Of a DNA stretch of 64,000 nucleotides, positions 20,530 through 30,946 are shown one piece after another. Both the position numbers and the translations under genes were made by a program. The notes under the pieces are model-generated. The model was not told the origin of the DNA. It was given only the letters and a program-made list of their open reading frames with translations, and did no database searches. Source of the stretch: Bathelium albidoporum (taxonomy: Eukaryota; Ascomycota; Dothideomycetes; Trypetheliales; Trypetheliaceae); contig JAGFVP010000017.1 of the NCBI GenBank assembly GCA_021031095.1, forward strand, positions 1 to 64,000. Direction: 5' to 3'. The first letter of the stretch is position 1. Every line of letters starts with the position of its first letter.

Positions 20530-21498
20530 ATGGCTTGGCGCCGCTCCTCTCGAGGTAATCCATCAAATCGGCGCGCACAACGCAGGCCTACCCACCGTGC
20601 CCCAAATCCAGTGGCTCCGGGCGGAGAAGCTTCTTCCTCAATCCCATCAGGATCATACCAATTACCCAGCTACATTTATCGTAGGCTGACCCAAATTGCT
20701 ACACATGAAGAGGCTTCCTTCCCTTCGCCACCAACCGACACCACACTCGCCGCCTCTACTGAACCCCCTAGGCACAGCCTTGATTTCCCCGACGGCAACG
20801 TCCTCGTTGTCCTTGACCTGCACGATTCCTTCTATTGGCTCCAACTCCATTCCTCGGTCCTCCGCTACCACTCTGGTGCCCTAACCCGCCTGCTGGCAAT
20901 CCTCCCGACTCTTCAAGCAGGCCCAGATCTGGGTGGTTTGTACCTATCCGAAACCTGCCGCGTCCCGTCCGGCACCCGCGCCGTCCTCACCCTCCGCGAC
21001 TCCGGACAACCAGGCGAGATTCCGTCGCTGACGACCTCGGCGCCGCCAACAACCGTGGAGCGCGCGTCCGAGGCAATTGTCGATACCGCGCCGCCGTCGC
21101 CGACCTCCTCTGACCGCATGCGCCACGGTAGCCGTACCAGCGATACTAACGACGACGACGGCGACGATGGCAACCGCGGAAATATGGATGTCGACGCCGC
21201 TCCCAACAGTGCTAACGCCGGCGAAGGAGGTAGCAGCCGCCAGGGCAGAGGCAGGCGCGGCACGCTGAACAGCGTAGGCCCAAATGTCAGGCGCTTCCGA
21301 GATGCCTTCCGGACGCTGTTCGCTGCGTTCTATGACCAGCCTCTTGGGCTGCCATCGCCGAGCGATGACGGTGATGGTGGAGGAGATGATGCGCAGCAGG
21401 TGCTGCAGCGGGGACAGGATCTTGTTGTGGTGGCGAAGGCGTTGGATGCGGTCCTGTCTATTCGCGGCAAGGTGTACCATATGTTCCCTGAGTTGTGA
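20530..21498 (+). CDS. BTB/POZ-like domain protein, uncharacterised
   Basis: A 322-aa open frame on the same strand, starting 16 nt after the AP-2 mu stop. An in-frame TGA at 20518-20520 fixes ATG 20530 as the first possible start. Residues about 85-125 (DFPDGNVLVVLDLHD, then LHSSVLRYHSGALTRLLA) resemble the beta-strand and helix core of fungal BTB-like domains. FRDAFRTLFAAFYD near residue 255 could be the later helices. Between them is a low-complexity Ser/Asp/Gly-rich linker. No function is known. An additional 3' exon cannot be excluded. Confidence 0.55.
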   Translation: MAWRRSSRGNPSNRRAQRRPTHRAPNPVAPGGEASSSIPSGSYQLPSYIYRRLTQIATHEEASFPSPPTDTTLAASTEPPRHSLDFPDGNVLVVLDLHDSFYWLQLHSSVLRYHSGALTRLLAILPTLQAGPDLGGLYLSETCRVPSGTRAVLTLRDSGQPGEIPSLTTSAPPTTVERASEAIVDTAPPSPTSSDRMRHGSRTSDTNDDDGDDGNRGNMDVDAAPNSANAGEGGSSRQGRGRRGTLNSVGPNVRRFRDAFRTLFAAFYDQPLGLPSPSDDGDGGGDDAQQVLQRGQDLVVVAKALDAVLSIRGKVYHMFPEL

Positions 21499-22390
21499 GG
21501 ATGGGTTCGGGGAGTGCACTTCATGGTTTACATATGAGGATATCTCCATAGTAGAATGGAGCTGCAGAATGCTGCAATGAAATTTGTTGCAAATGATCAT
21601 GGGCCGTGAACTTGCTGATCTTGTTTGAGGCTGTCTCCTTTGAGTTATGGTTGGGAAGCCCTGCCAGATTGATTGCGTATGGTTGTGCGTTATTTCTGCT
21701 GACCTCTGCGCCCATCCTGAAAGTCCGGACAGATCTGGATAACGGCATCAGAACATAACAGACCTCAGCACAAGTAATTTGTATCATATCAAACTCCGTG
21801 TTCGTTCAGTCCACATGTACAATCGGACATTACTTGGACAACGACACGATCACCAGACGCCAACTTATACGTCATTTCTCCATACCGTACCAAATTTCTT
21901 GTAAGACAAGTAAGCTGTTCAAGCCCAACCAAGAAATCAACGCTGGCACATGCGGATGGAAAACACTAACGAAACTCAATTGGAGCCGATCAAAAGTGCA
22001 AATATCACAGTAGCGGAACTTTTGGAGAAGTTGCTGTGTTGTTTTTGTCATTCTTTCCAGAATATCGACTACGTAAACCATCTTGGTTCAATGTTTAGAA
22101 ATCGCTCAGTTTCGTCAACAAAACGTGGTCCCGGTCGTTCGTCTATAATGATACGGTATCCCACTCAAAGCGCCCGACAACACAAAGGACAGCCGACAGC
22201 GACCTCGAAGTAATGTGAAAATAATCATGAGAAAGCAAATGGCCAATCGAAGTAAGGAGACTTTCAAGCCAATCCTCGAGTACGATGCACATTTAGGATT
22301 TTGCCTTTGTATGTGAGCCTATTTGATAGCGACAGTTTGATAAGGGCCGCTACGAGCCGCCCACGACTCAGGGTTTCTTAATGAAACCCT
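21499..22390. other. intergenic, no supported gene
   Basis: About 890 bp between the BTB-like gene and the NACHT pseudogene. Small frames on both strands show no family signature. Confidence 0.45.
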
Positions 22391-25300
22391 TCAACGGACT
22401 GCAGCAGTGTCTCGTCTACTCTGTATAAGTGCTTTGAGCTCATCGATACCGGAACCAAAATAGGAACGGAAATTCTCGGTCAGGTCAACAACGGAGTACG
22501 ACGGCTCGGACACCCCATTATCGCCCGGTCTGACGATTGGCGTACTCGCTGGCCAGCGATCTGATTCTAGGTCTCCGAAATAATATTCGAGCGCAGAGCT
22601 ATAGAATAGGTCTTCATAATACTCCATTCCGTCGGGAAACCAAGAGACAGGCAGGAGCAGCCCTGCTCCTGCCTGGATCAAGACTGCCAGTGCGCCAAAA
22701 TACGCATCCTTGTCGTGAGTTTCGGTAATTCTCGAAGGAGTTGAATTATTCACGAAGTCGTAGGATTCGGTAATTTCCAAGCCAATCAAATCATTCAAGA
22801 AGTTGAGACAAAGTACCCAAACAGAGATGTCATTGTAGATTTCGTTGGGATCGGCGCCAAAGTTGAGGACTTGACGCAAGGTTTCAAGATCAGGCCACTG
22901 ATTGCCAGTCTTCATATGGGATATCGTGTGGGCGAATCCAGGCCGAAGGATATAGTCAAGAATCGGCCGTCCTTGTTTGCATTGAACATATTCCTGAGTA
23001 AGGAAAGTTCGAAGGTATCCGCTCAGACCAAAGTCGATTGCCACAGTGGTAAAGGAGCTCGCTTCCTTAATCCATGTTTTGCACGAACTATCATGGTACC
23101 ATGAAGTACCTTGAGCTTGATAACTTTTGACTAGGTCCTCACACACTGGCTGTAATTCCAGTGCAGCAACTACAGACTGTGCGGTTCCCCTCCAAGTGGG
23201 TAACGAGAGAATGCTCATCAGATAGCTGGTGATGCCGAAAGCAAGGTCTGAACTTGATTCAGAGGTGTGGACGGCTATAAGCTGTGCAAGCCTAGCATTG
23301 AAAAGAAACAACCTTGCGTCATAGGGCGTTTTGGAATATTGATGCAATAAATTTTGGCCGTCTGAAGTGAGCAAAAAGTCTCTATACGATCGATGCAGAA
23401 AATCAACGCTCAGCGAAAGGGCCCGAAATCGGAGTGGATCGTTGAAGATGTGATGATAGATTGACGGTCCAAATGTTTTGTCGTTCTCACTTATTCCTAC
23501 CTCATCTCCGTCCAGCCTAGGAAGACGGTCGAAAATCGTGTCCCTGTTAGGCATATATTGACACTCCAGTAGACCCATGCAGCGACCATTCAGTCTTCGA
23601 TTTGTTGATTCAAGAAGGAGTTCGATTTCGTGGCTATCGACGAGATTGAGTTTTCGAAAGTCGTACCCCTTAGCTAGCGCAAAGTCTGGTCGCCCTTCTT
23701 CAACAAAGGACAAGTCAAGGAGGCGAAGGAGATGCAACGAGGTGAACTCATTTTCCGGCTATCTGGAGAAATATAGATGCTTCTTGGCGGTACTTTGACT
23801 TTATCGAATGCATCATGCGTCTGAAATAGTCGGTCAAGTCCGCTGGAATATCATCCAATGTCCTCCACAGCGCACGAATTCCATCTCCATCTCGAAGGCC
23901 GATGAGCAGCTCTCGTAATACAAGCCAGACCCATAGAAAGACTCCTTGTGCCTTGTCAGTTATAAACGTAATGAAGTCCTCGCTCTTTACCGTATCGTGA
24001 TTGAGCAGGTACTGAAATCGAGTATTGGCGTGAAGCTGTGACTTGACGTAGTTGCTGATATCACCACGTGTAAGATCTTCAAGACGTATCTGTGGAAGGA
24101 CCCGGAATGCGTCTTGAAATACATTCCAAGGCCTGCTGGACAAGCATATTTTCGAATTTGACTAGAGTCACGAGAAACTCGATGAGCTCATCTCGCATTT
24201 CGTCGGTATCTTCGAGTTCATCAAGACCATCGATGAGCAAAAAGACTTTGGCAAATTGTCGCACATTCAGGAGGTATTCATTCAAAGACTGCTGCAATTC
24301 CGAATCGCCCCAATCAGTCATATGGTTTGAGAATGTTCGGGCAGCTCTCCATCTCCGAAAGGGGACCACACGGGGTATCAGGCTTGGCGTTTGTTCGAGT
24401 AATTGAACCAATAACGACCGCATAAGGCCTGTCAGGGATTTCTGGAGTTTGTTTCCTGGATTCCAGAAGAAGAATGAAGCTTGTACCACCATGTAGTTCT
24501 CAGCCCAAGGGAGCATGTGATCTCGGACCTTGATGTTCTCTTTGATGAACTTCATCAACGTGGATTTACCGGATCCTACTCTACCACAGATCCAGTAAAG
24601 TTTTCTCGAGTCGGTTGTGGAAGACGACCACGTGATCAAGTTGTTATCGTGGGTCTCTTCATTTGACATAGATTGCAAGATCCATTGATAGGTCTCCGCC
24701 TGGGCCTTGTGAATTGTATCTTGACGATCATCGAGCTGGGCAAATTGAAGGCTGCTCAATACTTTTTCCTCGCCCATCGAAGTTTGGTCTCCCTCTGCAA
24801 AAGCTTTTCGCTCGTTACTGTTTGTTAAAATTACGTTTATCTGCTTTGTCAAATGTTGCAGCACGTCTCGATTTGAGAGCAGGAATTCTGAAATGGTCTA
24901 CTGCTGTACAGAATCTAGACTGATGCGTTCGAGGTGGTCGGCAAGTTCTCTGATCTCGCTTTTCAGGGAAGTCGATGAAGCACTTAATGCACCCAATACA
25001 TTCTCTTCTACAAGAGTGGTGCACTTGAGTACCTCGCTTTGACCAGTTGCAGTTGCCTGCGTAGAACTGACATTGCTCCCGTAAGTTCGAATCTGGGACA
25101 GGCCTGTATCCCGGAACGTACTTCATGTAGATCAAGAATGCTATATTGAGATTATCGTGAGCTCGAGAAATGTTCTTTTCCATTGCTGCCATCTTTTCTC
25201 GGTACCACAGGGTTTTGATGCTTAGGCGAAGAGATTCTAGCATTGCGTTTTTGTTCTTGAGCTTTAAGCGATCCAAGAGGTGGATGAAGTCACTAGACAA

Positions 25301-25620
25301 CCGCAAACACTCGGCATTGGCTTCAACTAAGCGAGCTTCAGCGACACTGGGGACGCCCCAACCGCTCGGCTTGGTCATCCAAGTCTGGAGGACTGCATTG
25401 AAGGATCCCAAAGACTGCAAAACATCGCGAAGATCCTGGTGCTCGGAGAGCAATCCACCTGTTGTTTTTTAGTACTCTACAGTTTTCTTCAACACCTTGA
25501 AACCATGATCGGCGATCTGCAATATGTTGCAAGCTAATGAGAAAGCACTTAATGGTTCGAGCACCATTGTGCGTTTCGAGGTGCTCTGCTAACCCAAGAA
25601 TGAGAAAATGAAGGCTCATT
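22391..25620 (-). pseudogene. NACHT-type NLR (STAND) gene, disrupted
   Basis: The family order is readable on the minus strand. First is a fungal STAND N-terminal helical domain (about 25460-25130, with LLDRLKLKNKNAMLESLRLS). Then come a coiled linker, a NACHT domain (P-loop ICGRVGSGKSTLMKF, Walker B VFLLIDGLDELEDTDEM), the post-NACHT winged-helix region (LEDLTRGDISNYVKSQL), and a long C-terminal region ending at 22391. It is not one frame. A TAG lies at 24898-24900 in the linker. The frame shifts near 24144, just before LSSRPW. It shifts again near 23757, between SIFLQIA and ENEFTSLHLLRLL. No intron of normal size explains the two shifts; the TAG could be inside a 69-bp intron. I could not find a clear start codon. 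Assembly error is the main alternative. Confidence 0.8.
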
Positions 25621-27294
25621 AGGTAATCGCTTGATCAGGTGCAGCAGGGGGTGACACAAAAATTGTGGGTGGGGCAGGCGAGTTAGCCTCCCTCTGTCAA
25701 GCACCTTGTTTCTGCCAGCTGCCTTCAATTCATTCTATTTCACGTTTCTATTATTTGATAATTGCGATTTCCACTGTTGTCTTTATAGCTACTGTTATTT
25801 GCCCTGAGTCAAAGACCTATGGCAGCAACAAAGGTGCCTGACAGAGGAAGGCCAATTTGGCTGCCACACCGATATCTCTCATGTCATTCCCTAATAGCAC
25901 CCTCGTTCAAACTTCTGAACGTGATTGTTCCGGTACTTCGCGACATTTCTTCTGACACTCCCGGATGCACCCATCGGGGGGTGAACGAAGAAATGTTGGC
26001 GTCCATCGAACATAGTTTTAAGCAATCTTACTCGAGAAAGAGCCGCCTCCGCTTGGACGCTCCCTTCGACGTTAGAATTTCGTAAAATTCGCGCACGGCT
26101 TGACCGGGCGAGCCTGGGAGCGAGAAGGGCGGCTGGCCGATTGCCAGTATAGGTTCGGCGGCAGCAGCGGCAACGGCGGGGCTAGACGCGACCAAAGGGA
26201 CGTCTTTTTCATCTCTTCCTTCATCAGGAGCAGGGCTATTCTGCTTAGCAAGGGCAGGGGAAGCTACGGCAATAGAGCGAGCGGCTGCTGTGGGAGGGGG
26301 AGTAAGGGCAGGAGCAGACGTATAGGTGGTAGCGACCTAATAGCAGCATTAGATCTGAGTCGCATAGTGAAGAAAGACGGCAAGGTTCGCTGCCCTGAAG
26401 GCAGAGGTTTCTATTCTTGGGCGTAAATGCTACAGGTCACCCGAAAAACTAAAGAGCTTACATCCTCTTAAGGATATACACTGGATAGGGGCCTGAGGGA
26501 TCAGTGTCGAACACGTTCGGCAGTTGAGTCTAATAAAGACGCTACATCTGCTCTGTCAGGTAGACCGAGCCAAGTCCAATAATGTAAATGAGCAACGAAA
26601 GAGGACTCTCGGGAGTGCCACAGCTGTCTACGTGATTAAGCCAGAGGCTGCCAAAAAACTTCATGGCGCTTCAGAATATACCGAAAGACATTATTGCCAA
26701 GCTAGCAGGCCTTGATACGCCTAGCTGTATATATAGCCTCAACTTCTGTCATCCCTAGGTGGGTTGCACACAAGCCATAATGGAGAGGAAGGAAAGGGAC
26801 GATCAACCGACTCGATACTGCCAATAACCAAAGTTTGTAGGCTTTGCCTTGTCACTGAAAGGCTTCGTGACACAAATTTCAGAAGTTTGGCAATAAAACA
26901 GCAGACTTCAAAGCCACACGCAGCAACGAAGGCAACAAGCAACTCGAATGCGGACTACGCAGATTCTGGCCTGAACTTAATACAAGCCATTCAGCTCCGG
27001 TAAACCCATGAGAGTGTCAGAATGAAGAGTGTCGCGCCAAAAATTCTCGTAGACAATAATAAGTCTAAAATCAAGTCGCAGAGGCCCCCATCGAAATTTG
27101 AGATATTTGGTTGGCCGGTTTGAGAGTCAAAGTGGTCAAATAGCCAGATTCAGACTTTGAAGTGAGAATTTCCTCGATCTATTCACCTAAGAGATTTCAG
27201 CCGTTCCTCTCGTCACTTCATAATGAGCGCCTGACATGTACATGAATAGATACATCAGTTGTGCTAGATTCTAGCGCGTGAGGCCAAAATATAT
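25621..27294. other. gene-poor stretch with a coding-like fragment
   Basis: No intact gene. It contains the Pro/Ala-rich minus-strand fragment listed separately. The other small frames lack any family signature. Confidence 0.45.
26028..26336 (-). other. possible exon remnant, Pro/Ala-rich open frame
   Basis: On the minus strand an open stretch of about 102 codons follows an AG acceptor-like site and ends at a TAA (26030-26028). It starts VATTYTSAPALTPPPT and ends in a basic segment (EILTSKGASKRRRLFLE). There is no ATG in this frame after the preceding stop, so it would have to be a 3' exon or a remnant. I do not recognise it. Confidence 0.25.
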
Positions 27295-27299
27295 TGATT

Positions 27300-27862
27300 C
27301 TTAGTACTATTAATGGCCGGGGGAGAAGGGTCGTTGAGAGGGTTCCTCAAAGTCGTAGATGGAGTTGGCAGAGACGTCGTAGTATTGGAGATGCTTCCTG
27401 TGGTAAAAGGCGATGGTTTGGCCTCGACCTTACGTTTCTTGACGTCGACTTTGTTGCTGCAGAGGACGATGGCAAGGTTTTTGCAACACAGCCCAAGTCG
27501 CATTGCCAGTTTGGCACGTTCTTGTAGGTGATGCGCGATGTCATATCGAACGTGATGGTATCGTACTGCCCGTTGATATAGTATCCGTCGCGGAGACACC
27601 GAACTTCTCTTGCCCTGCAGTGTCCTATGCATTCAATTACATGGTACCTAAGTTTTTGGTGAAACCAAGGCGGATTTTGAGACCAAGCGTGGTGGTATAC
27701 TTCTTTTCGAACTCTCTAGTAGGATAATGCTTCACAAAGGTGGTATGTCCAGTACCACCGTTACCAACTAGAACGAGCTTAAAGGTGGAAGGAACTGTCG
27801 GCGATTTGCCAAGCAAAGGTACAGCTTTAAAACGAAAACAAGAAATCAAAGGAGGGGACAGA
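27300..27862 (-). pseudogene. decayed copy of the Ran/Gsp1 small GTPase
   Basis: Successive minus-strand frames give recognisable Ran pieces in the correct order: STFKLVLVGNGGTGHTTFVK, DTAGQEKFG, RDGYYINGQ, MTSRITYKNVPNWQCDL, AIVLCSNKVDVKKRKVEAK and HLQYYDVSANSIYDFEEP. The reading crosses at least three frame changes and in-frame stops (one directly after NLGTM). The P-loop Lys is replaced by His. The C-terminal third of Ran is missing. The body has no intron-sized gaps. A pyrimidine-rich TTTTAAAG just upstream of the first piece could be an old intron end, so this may be either a retrocopy or a partial DNA duplication. Confidence 0.85.
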
Positions 27863-28058
27863 TAGACAAACCACACTGATGATCTTTACATTGTAGGACG
27901 AAAGTTATCTCCAGCCTAACCTGTCATTCGGCACTTCGAAATTATTAGAGTGAGAAATTGCACATATACGCTCGCAGCTGCACCATTGTTCCATTGTATA
28001 CAACAATCTAAGCTTACCCACTGAAGTGGAAGAGTCAGAATCTTATGAAAAAATTGAT

Positions 28059-28068
28059 ATCACGTGAT
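28059..28068. promoter_or_regulatory. CACGTG palindrome (E-box)
   Basis: ATCACGTGAT is a perfect 10-bp palindrome around a CACGTG core, the classic site for bHLH factors such as Cbf1/Pho4 types. It lies 261 bp upstream of the ATG of the nuclease-like gene. Function is inferred from the motif and its location. Confidence 0.5.
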
Positions 28069-28095
28069 CTTAAATCTTTTCTCTGACACCATAGT

Positions 28096-28129
28096 CACAT
28101 GATTAAATTACGTGAACTTTAATCATGTG
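28096..28129. repeat. 12-bp perfect inverted repeat in the promoter of the nuclease-like gene
   Basis: CACATGATTAAA (28096-28107) and TTTAATCATGTG (28118-28129) are exact reverse complements around the 10-nt spacer TTACGTGAAC, which itself holds an ACGTG core. Each arm starts or ends with an E-box variant (CACATG/CATGTG). It may be a binding site for a dimeric regulator. Confidence 0.6.
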
Positions 28130-28328
28130 TTTTCTGTACGGCTGGTTACTGTAGTAACATAATAGCCTAAGGTGGACGACGCCAGAACAGCGAAAGCTAC
28201 AGTTGAGTTCCTGCTGCCGTTCAACATCCCATATCTCTTCCCAGCTATTACCGATTCTCTACGGTCTTTGCAATTGTTGTCGGCCTCGATCCGAGCATAA
28301 AATCCGCTCCAATCAGACGCCGACGACT

Positions 28329-29747
28329 ATGTCCGCAAATGCACAAGAGCCTGGCGCCCAATTATTTCTCAATCCGCAGTCTATCGCTGGTTCTAAGGCT
28401 ATAGCTGAGATGTCGTCATGCTATCAGGCGCAGCATTTGACCGACACAGAGCCTTCTCAACTCTTACAGCAACGGCCACAGCTGCTCCAGAGTGGCAGCA
28501 GCAAGGGCAAGCGTTGCAGGCACCGACGGAGTATCTACTCCGCTGATCACATACCTCAAAGCGATCCTGGAAAGACAAGCGTGCTTTGGTCGGTGGTCTT
28601 TTTGACATGCCATAAGATGTCTTCAAACCCAAAATCTCAGAGAGCGCGCAAGTCTACTAGGAACAAAGCGTCAAAAGGGAAGGCGAAAGACACAGCAATA
28701 GATATCTCCTTACAAAGCTCTAGAGCTTCGGAGGATGCCCAGACCGAAGTGCTCACTGAGAAGACACGAACGATCGGACTGAGAAACCCCAGATTCGAGG
28801 AGCTCGTACTTTCATTCCGTGGAATTCACATTGATAGAACTCAGATCATAGTTCCACACCCTTACAAGCATTTCGGCACTGATAAGCCTGTCAAGGGCAT
28901 ACAAAATCAATACAAGGGGGTTGGAAACATGGCTGGAGATAATATCTGGTTAGATAGCATTGATTCAGAAAGAATTGCTAAGAACTATATTAGCATGCAA
29001 TTGATAGATAAATGCGAAGAAGAGTTTGCAACATACGCAAAAGAGCATTTGCTTAGAGGAGAGGAGCCGATATATTCTGCAGCAAACCAGCGTCATTGGC
29101 TCCCGATAAGGATGATTCAGCTTAGATCAGCTCTATCACCAGGACGGCATTGGGTTCCTCCTCCTCTGCTGACATCCCGTGAGGACCTGGGGAGTATGGC
29201 AGAATACGGCTTCGACCTACGACCTGACATTTCCTACTGGCTACCTATACAGAGCTTCAACGAAGATTACAGCTCACAGGTTCAAAATGCGACTTTTGTT
29301 AATCAAGACGCAACATGTCCATATCTCACTATTGAATTCAAACGATCTGATTCCAAAGAAGAGGAGGCTCGCCGACAGACTGTGGCTGCAGGATCTTTAG
29401 CGTTGTATAATCGCTATTTACTTCGCAAAAGAGCCCTGAATGCCTTAAATCAAGAATGGTCAGACGATCATAATATCGACATCAAGCATTATGCTTTTAC
29501 CTTCAGTCAGACGAACTGCACTATTTGGACTATTCAGATGTCTAATGTCATAAACGGAGAGTGGGCTGGATGTGAGATGAATTTCTTACGGCAAGTTAAT
29601 TGTAGGAATGCCAAACAGGTAGAAGACTTAGTGAGCTGGATAAACGAGATTCACCAATGGGGTTTGTCAAAACATGCATCAGCCTGCGAGCAGGACATCA
29701 AAACGATTCTCCAGGTTGAGGATGTGGCCACATCTATGTTGGGTTAA
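28329..29747 (+). CDS. uncharacterised fungal protein with PD-(D/E)XK-like nuclease motif
   Basis: A 472-aa open frame. ATG 28329 is used because the upstream extension starts with TTG. The first 150 residues are Ser/Gln/Lys-rich and look disordered, including a basic stretch (RARKSTRNKASKGKAK). The C-terminal half is compact. FDLRPDISYW with Asp300 is followed about 35 residues later by CPYLTIEFKR with Glu336-x-Lys338. This is the PD-(D/E)XK arrangement, as in a widespread family of fungal proteins of unknown function (DUF7924-like, named from memory). Then comes an alpha-helical segment with ARRQTVAAGSLALYNRYLL. No intron is needed and no break is seen. It sits in an accessory island with the decayed NLR and Ran copy. 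Biochemical activity is inferred only from the motif. Confidence 0.6.
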   Translation: MSANAQEPGAQLFLNPQSIAGSKAIAEMSSCYQAQHLTDTEPSQLLQQRPQLLQSGSSKGKRCRHRRSIYSADHIPQSDPGKTSVLWSVVFLTCHKMSSNPKSQRARKSTRNKASKGKAKDTAIDISLQSSRASEDAQTEVLTEKTRTIGLRNPRFEELVLSFRGIHIDRTQIIVPHPYKHFGTDKPVKGIQNQYKGVGNMAGDNIWLDSIDSERIAKNYISMQLIDKCEEEFATYAKEHLLRGEEPIYSAANQRHWLPIRMIQLRSALSPGRHWVPPPLLTSREDLGSMAEYGFDLRPDISYWLPIQSFNEDYSSQVQNATFVNQDATCPYLTIEFKRSDSKEEEARRQTVAAGSLALYNRYLLRKRALNALNQEWSDDHNIDIKHYAFTFSQTNCTIWTIQMSNVINGEWAGCEMNFLRQVNCRNAKQVEDLVSWINEIHQWGLSKHASACEQDIKTILQVEDVATSMLG

Positions 29748-30946
29748 GGTGCTCCTAGTCTTATGAGATTGTTATCCATGAGTCTGGCGTCTAGATGGCT
29801 ATGGCTGTTCGTTTTTCGTGTGCCTTGACCAGGAAGTGAGGGTGTTCCGTTTTGGTTGTGGTGAACTCCATGGAGAAATAGATGACTTGTATACTGTTCT
29901 CTGCGGATTGACTTTATTAAATTTTGATGGAGTTTGGAGAGACGCACTATGTTATGGCGATCAGATTCGTAATGCGGTTCTTACTTTCTGGTTTTTTGTT
30001 GACCTGCTACCGTAGTCTGGTACTGGATGTTGGTGTGAGGATCTGTGCCAAATCTACGCTGAGCAGCTGCCTACAGCTTGCAGAGCTGTAGACGAGCCAC
30101 AGAGACTGGAAAAACTCCCTATGAAATTGTGAAAGTAGTCCTAAAACAGAATCGTGAATTAGTGGAAGACCAGCAGCGACAAAACCGAATTGAACTGGCC
30201 AACTACGTCAGACGAAAATTCTCCCAAAGCCAAATGGTTAGACCTCAAGTTCCCGAGGTCTTCCAGTGAAGGTTGATCAAGGTATGTGCAGATAGGGATG
30301 ACGAAGGGATTGCGTTGGGTAAAGACGCAGCTGATAAGATGACTTGTCCACCTTCCGGGAAGCTCTCAGCTCAAGCGAGAGCCGCGACCAGTTGAGATTG
30401 ACACTCAAAAAAGCCGTCAATGCGTGCAGCTACTTGGACCTTATTGCAGCGCCCCCCGTTGTGCTAATTTCTCAGTAGAGCATGGAAAGAGGGCAGGAAT
30501 ACAGATTACTCTGTGCAAGGCTATGAAATATACGCTCACTTCCACTAGTACCGAATCGCCCGAGGGATCGGCAAACCCGCATCTCACTTAGGTATCTATT
30601 CCACTTGTCCAACAGCGCAAACAGCTCACCGAGCCACAAGATTGAAAGCCTCACAGGAATCAACATTCAAGACTACCGACCTGACGAGGCCCAGCACCAC
30701 CTCGCACAATCTGCCTACTCCCTGCGAGGTGGACTCCAATAATATCCCACGCATGCGAAAAGCCAATACGACCTACGGATTTCTACTCTGGTGCAGGCGG
30801 TGGGATCAAGTCCTCGACCGCGCTTCCAACTTGAGGCTTCGGCTGGGAAGTGAAGTGAAGCGAGGAGAAGAGAAAAGACAAGAAGAGGTCAGAAGAGGGA
30901 GGTTTGCGACCACGGCCTCACAGCCCGTACGTCAGGCTTAAGAACC
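29748..30946. other. upstream region of HSF1
   Basis: About 1.2 kb with no supported gene. The right part should be the HSF1 promoter and leader. A short basic frame at 30078-30269 has no family match that I can name. Confidence 0.45.

Noticed and set aside
28203..28328. N-terminal extension of the nuclease-like protein
   Set aside because: It begins with TTG and is Cys/Ser-rich. The first ATG in frame is 28329.
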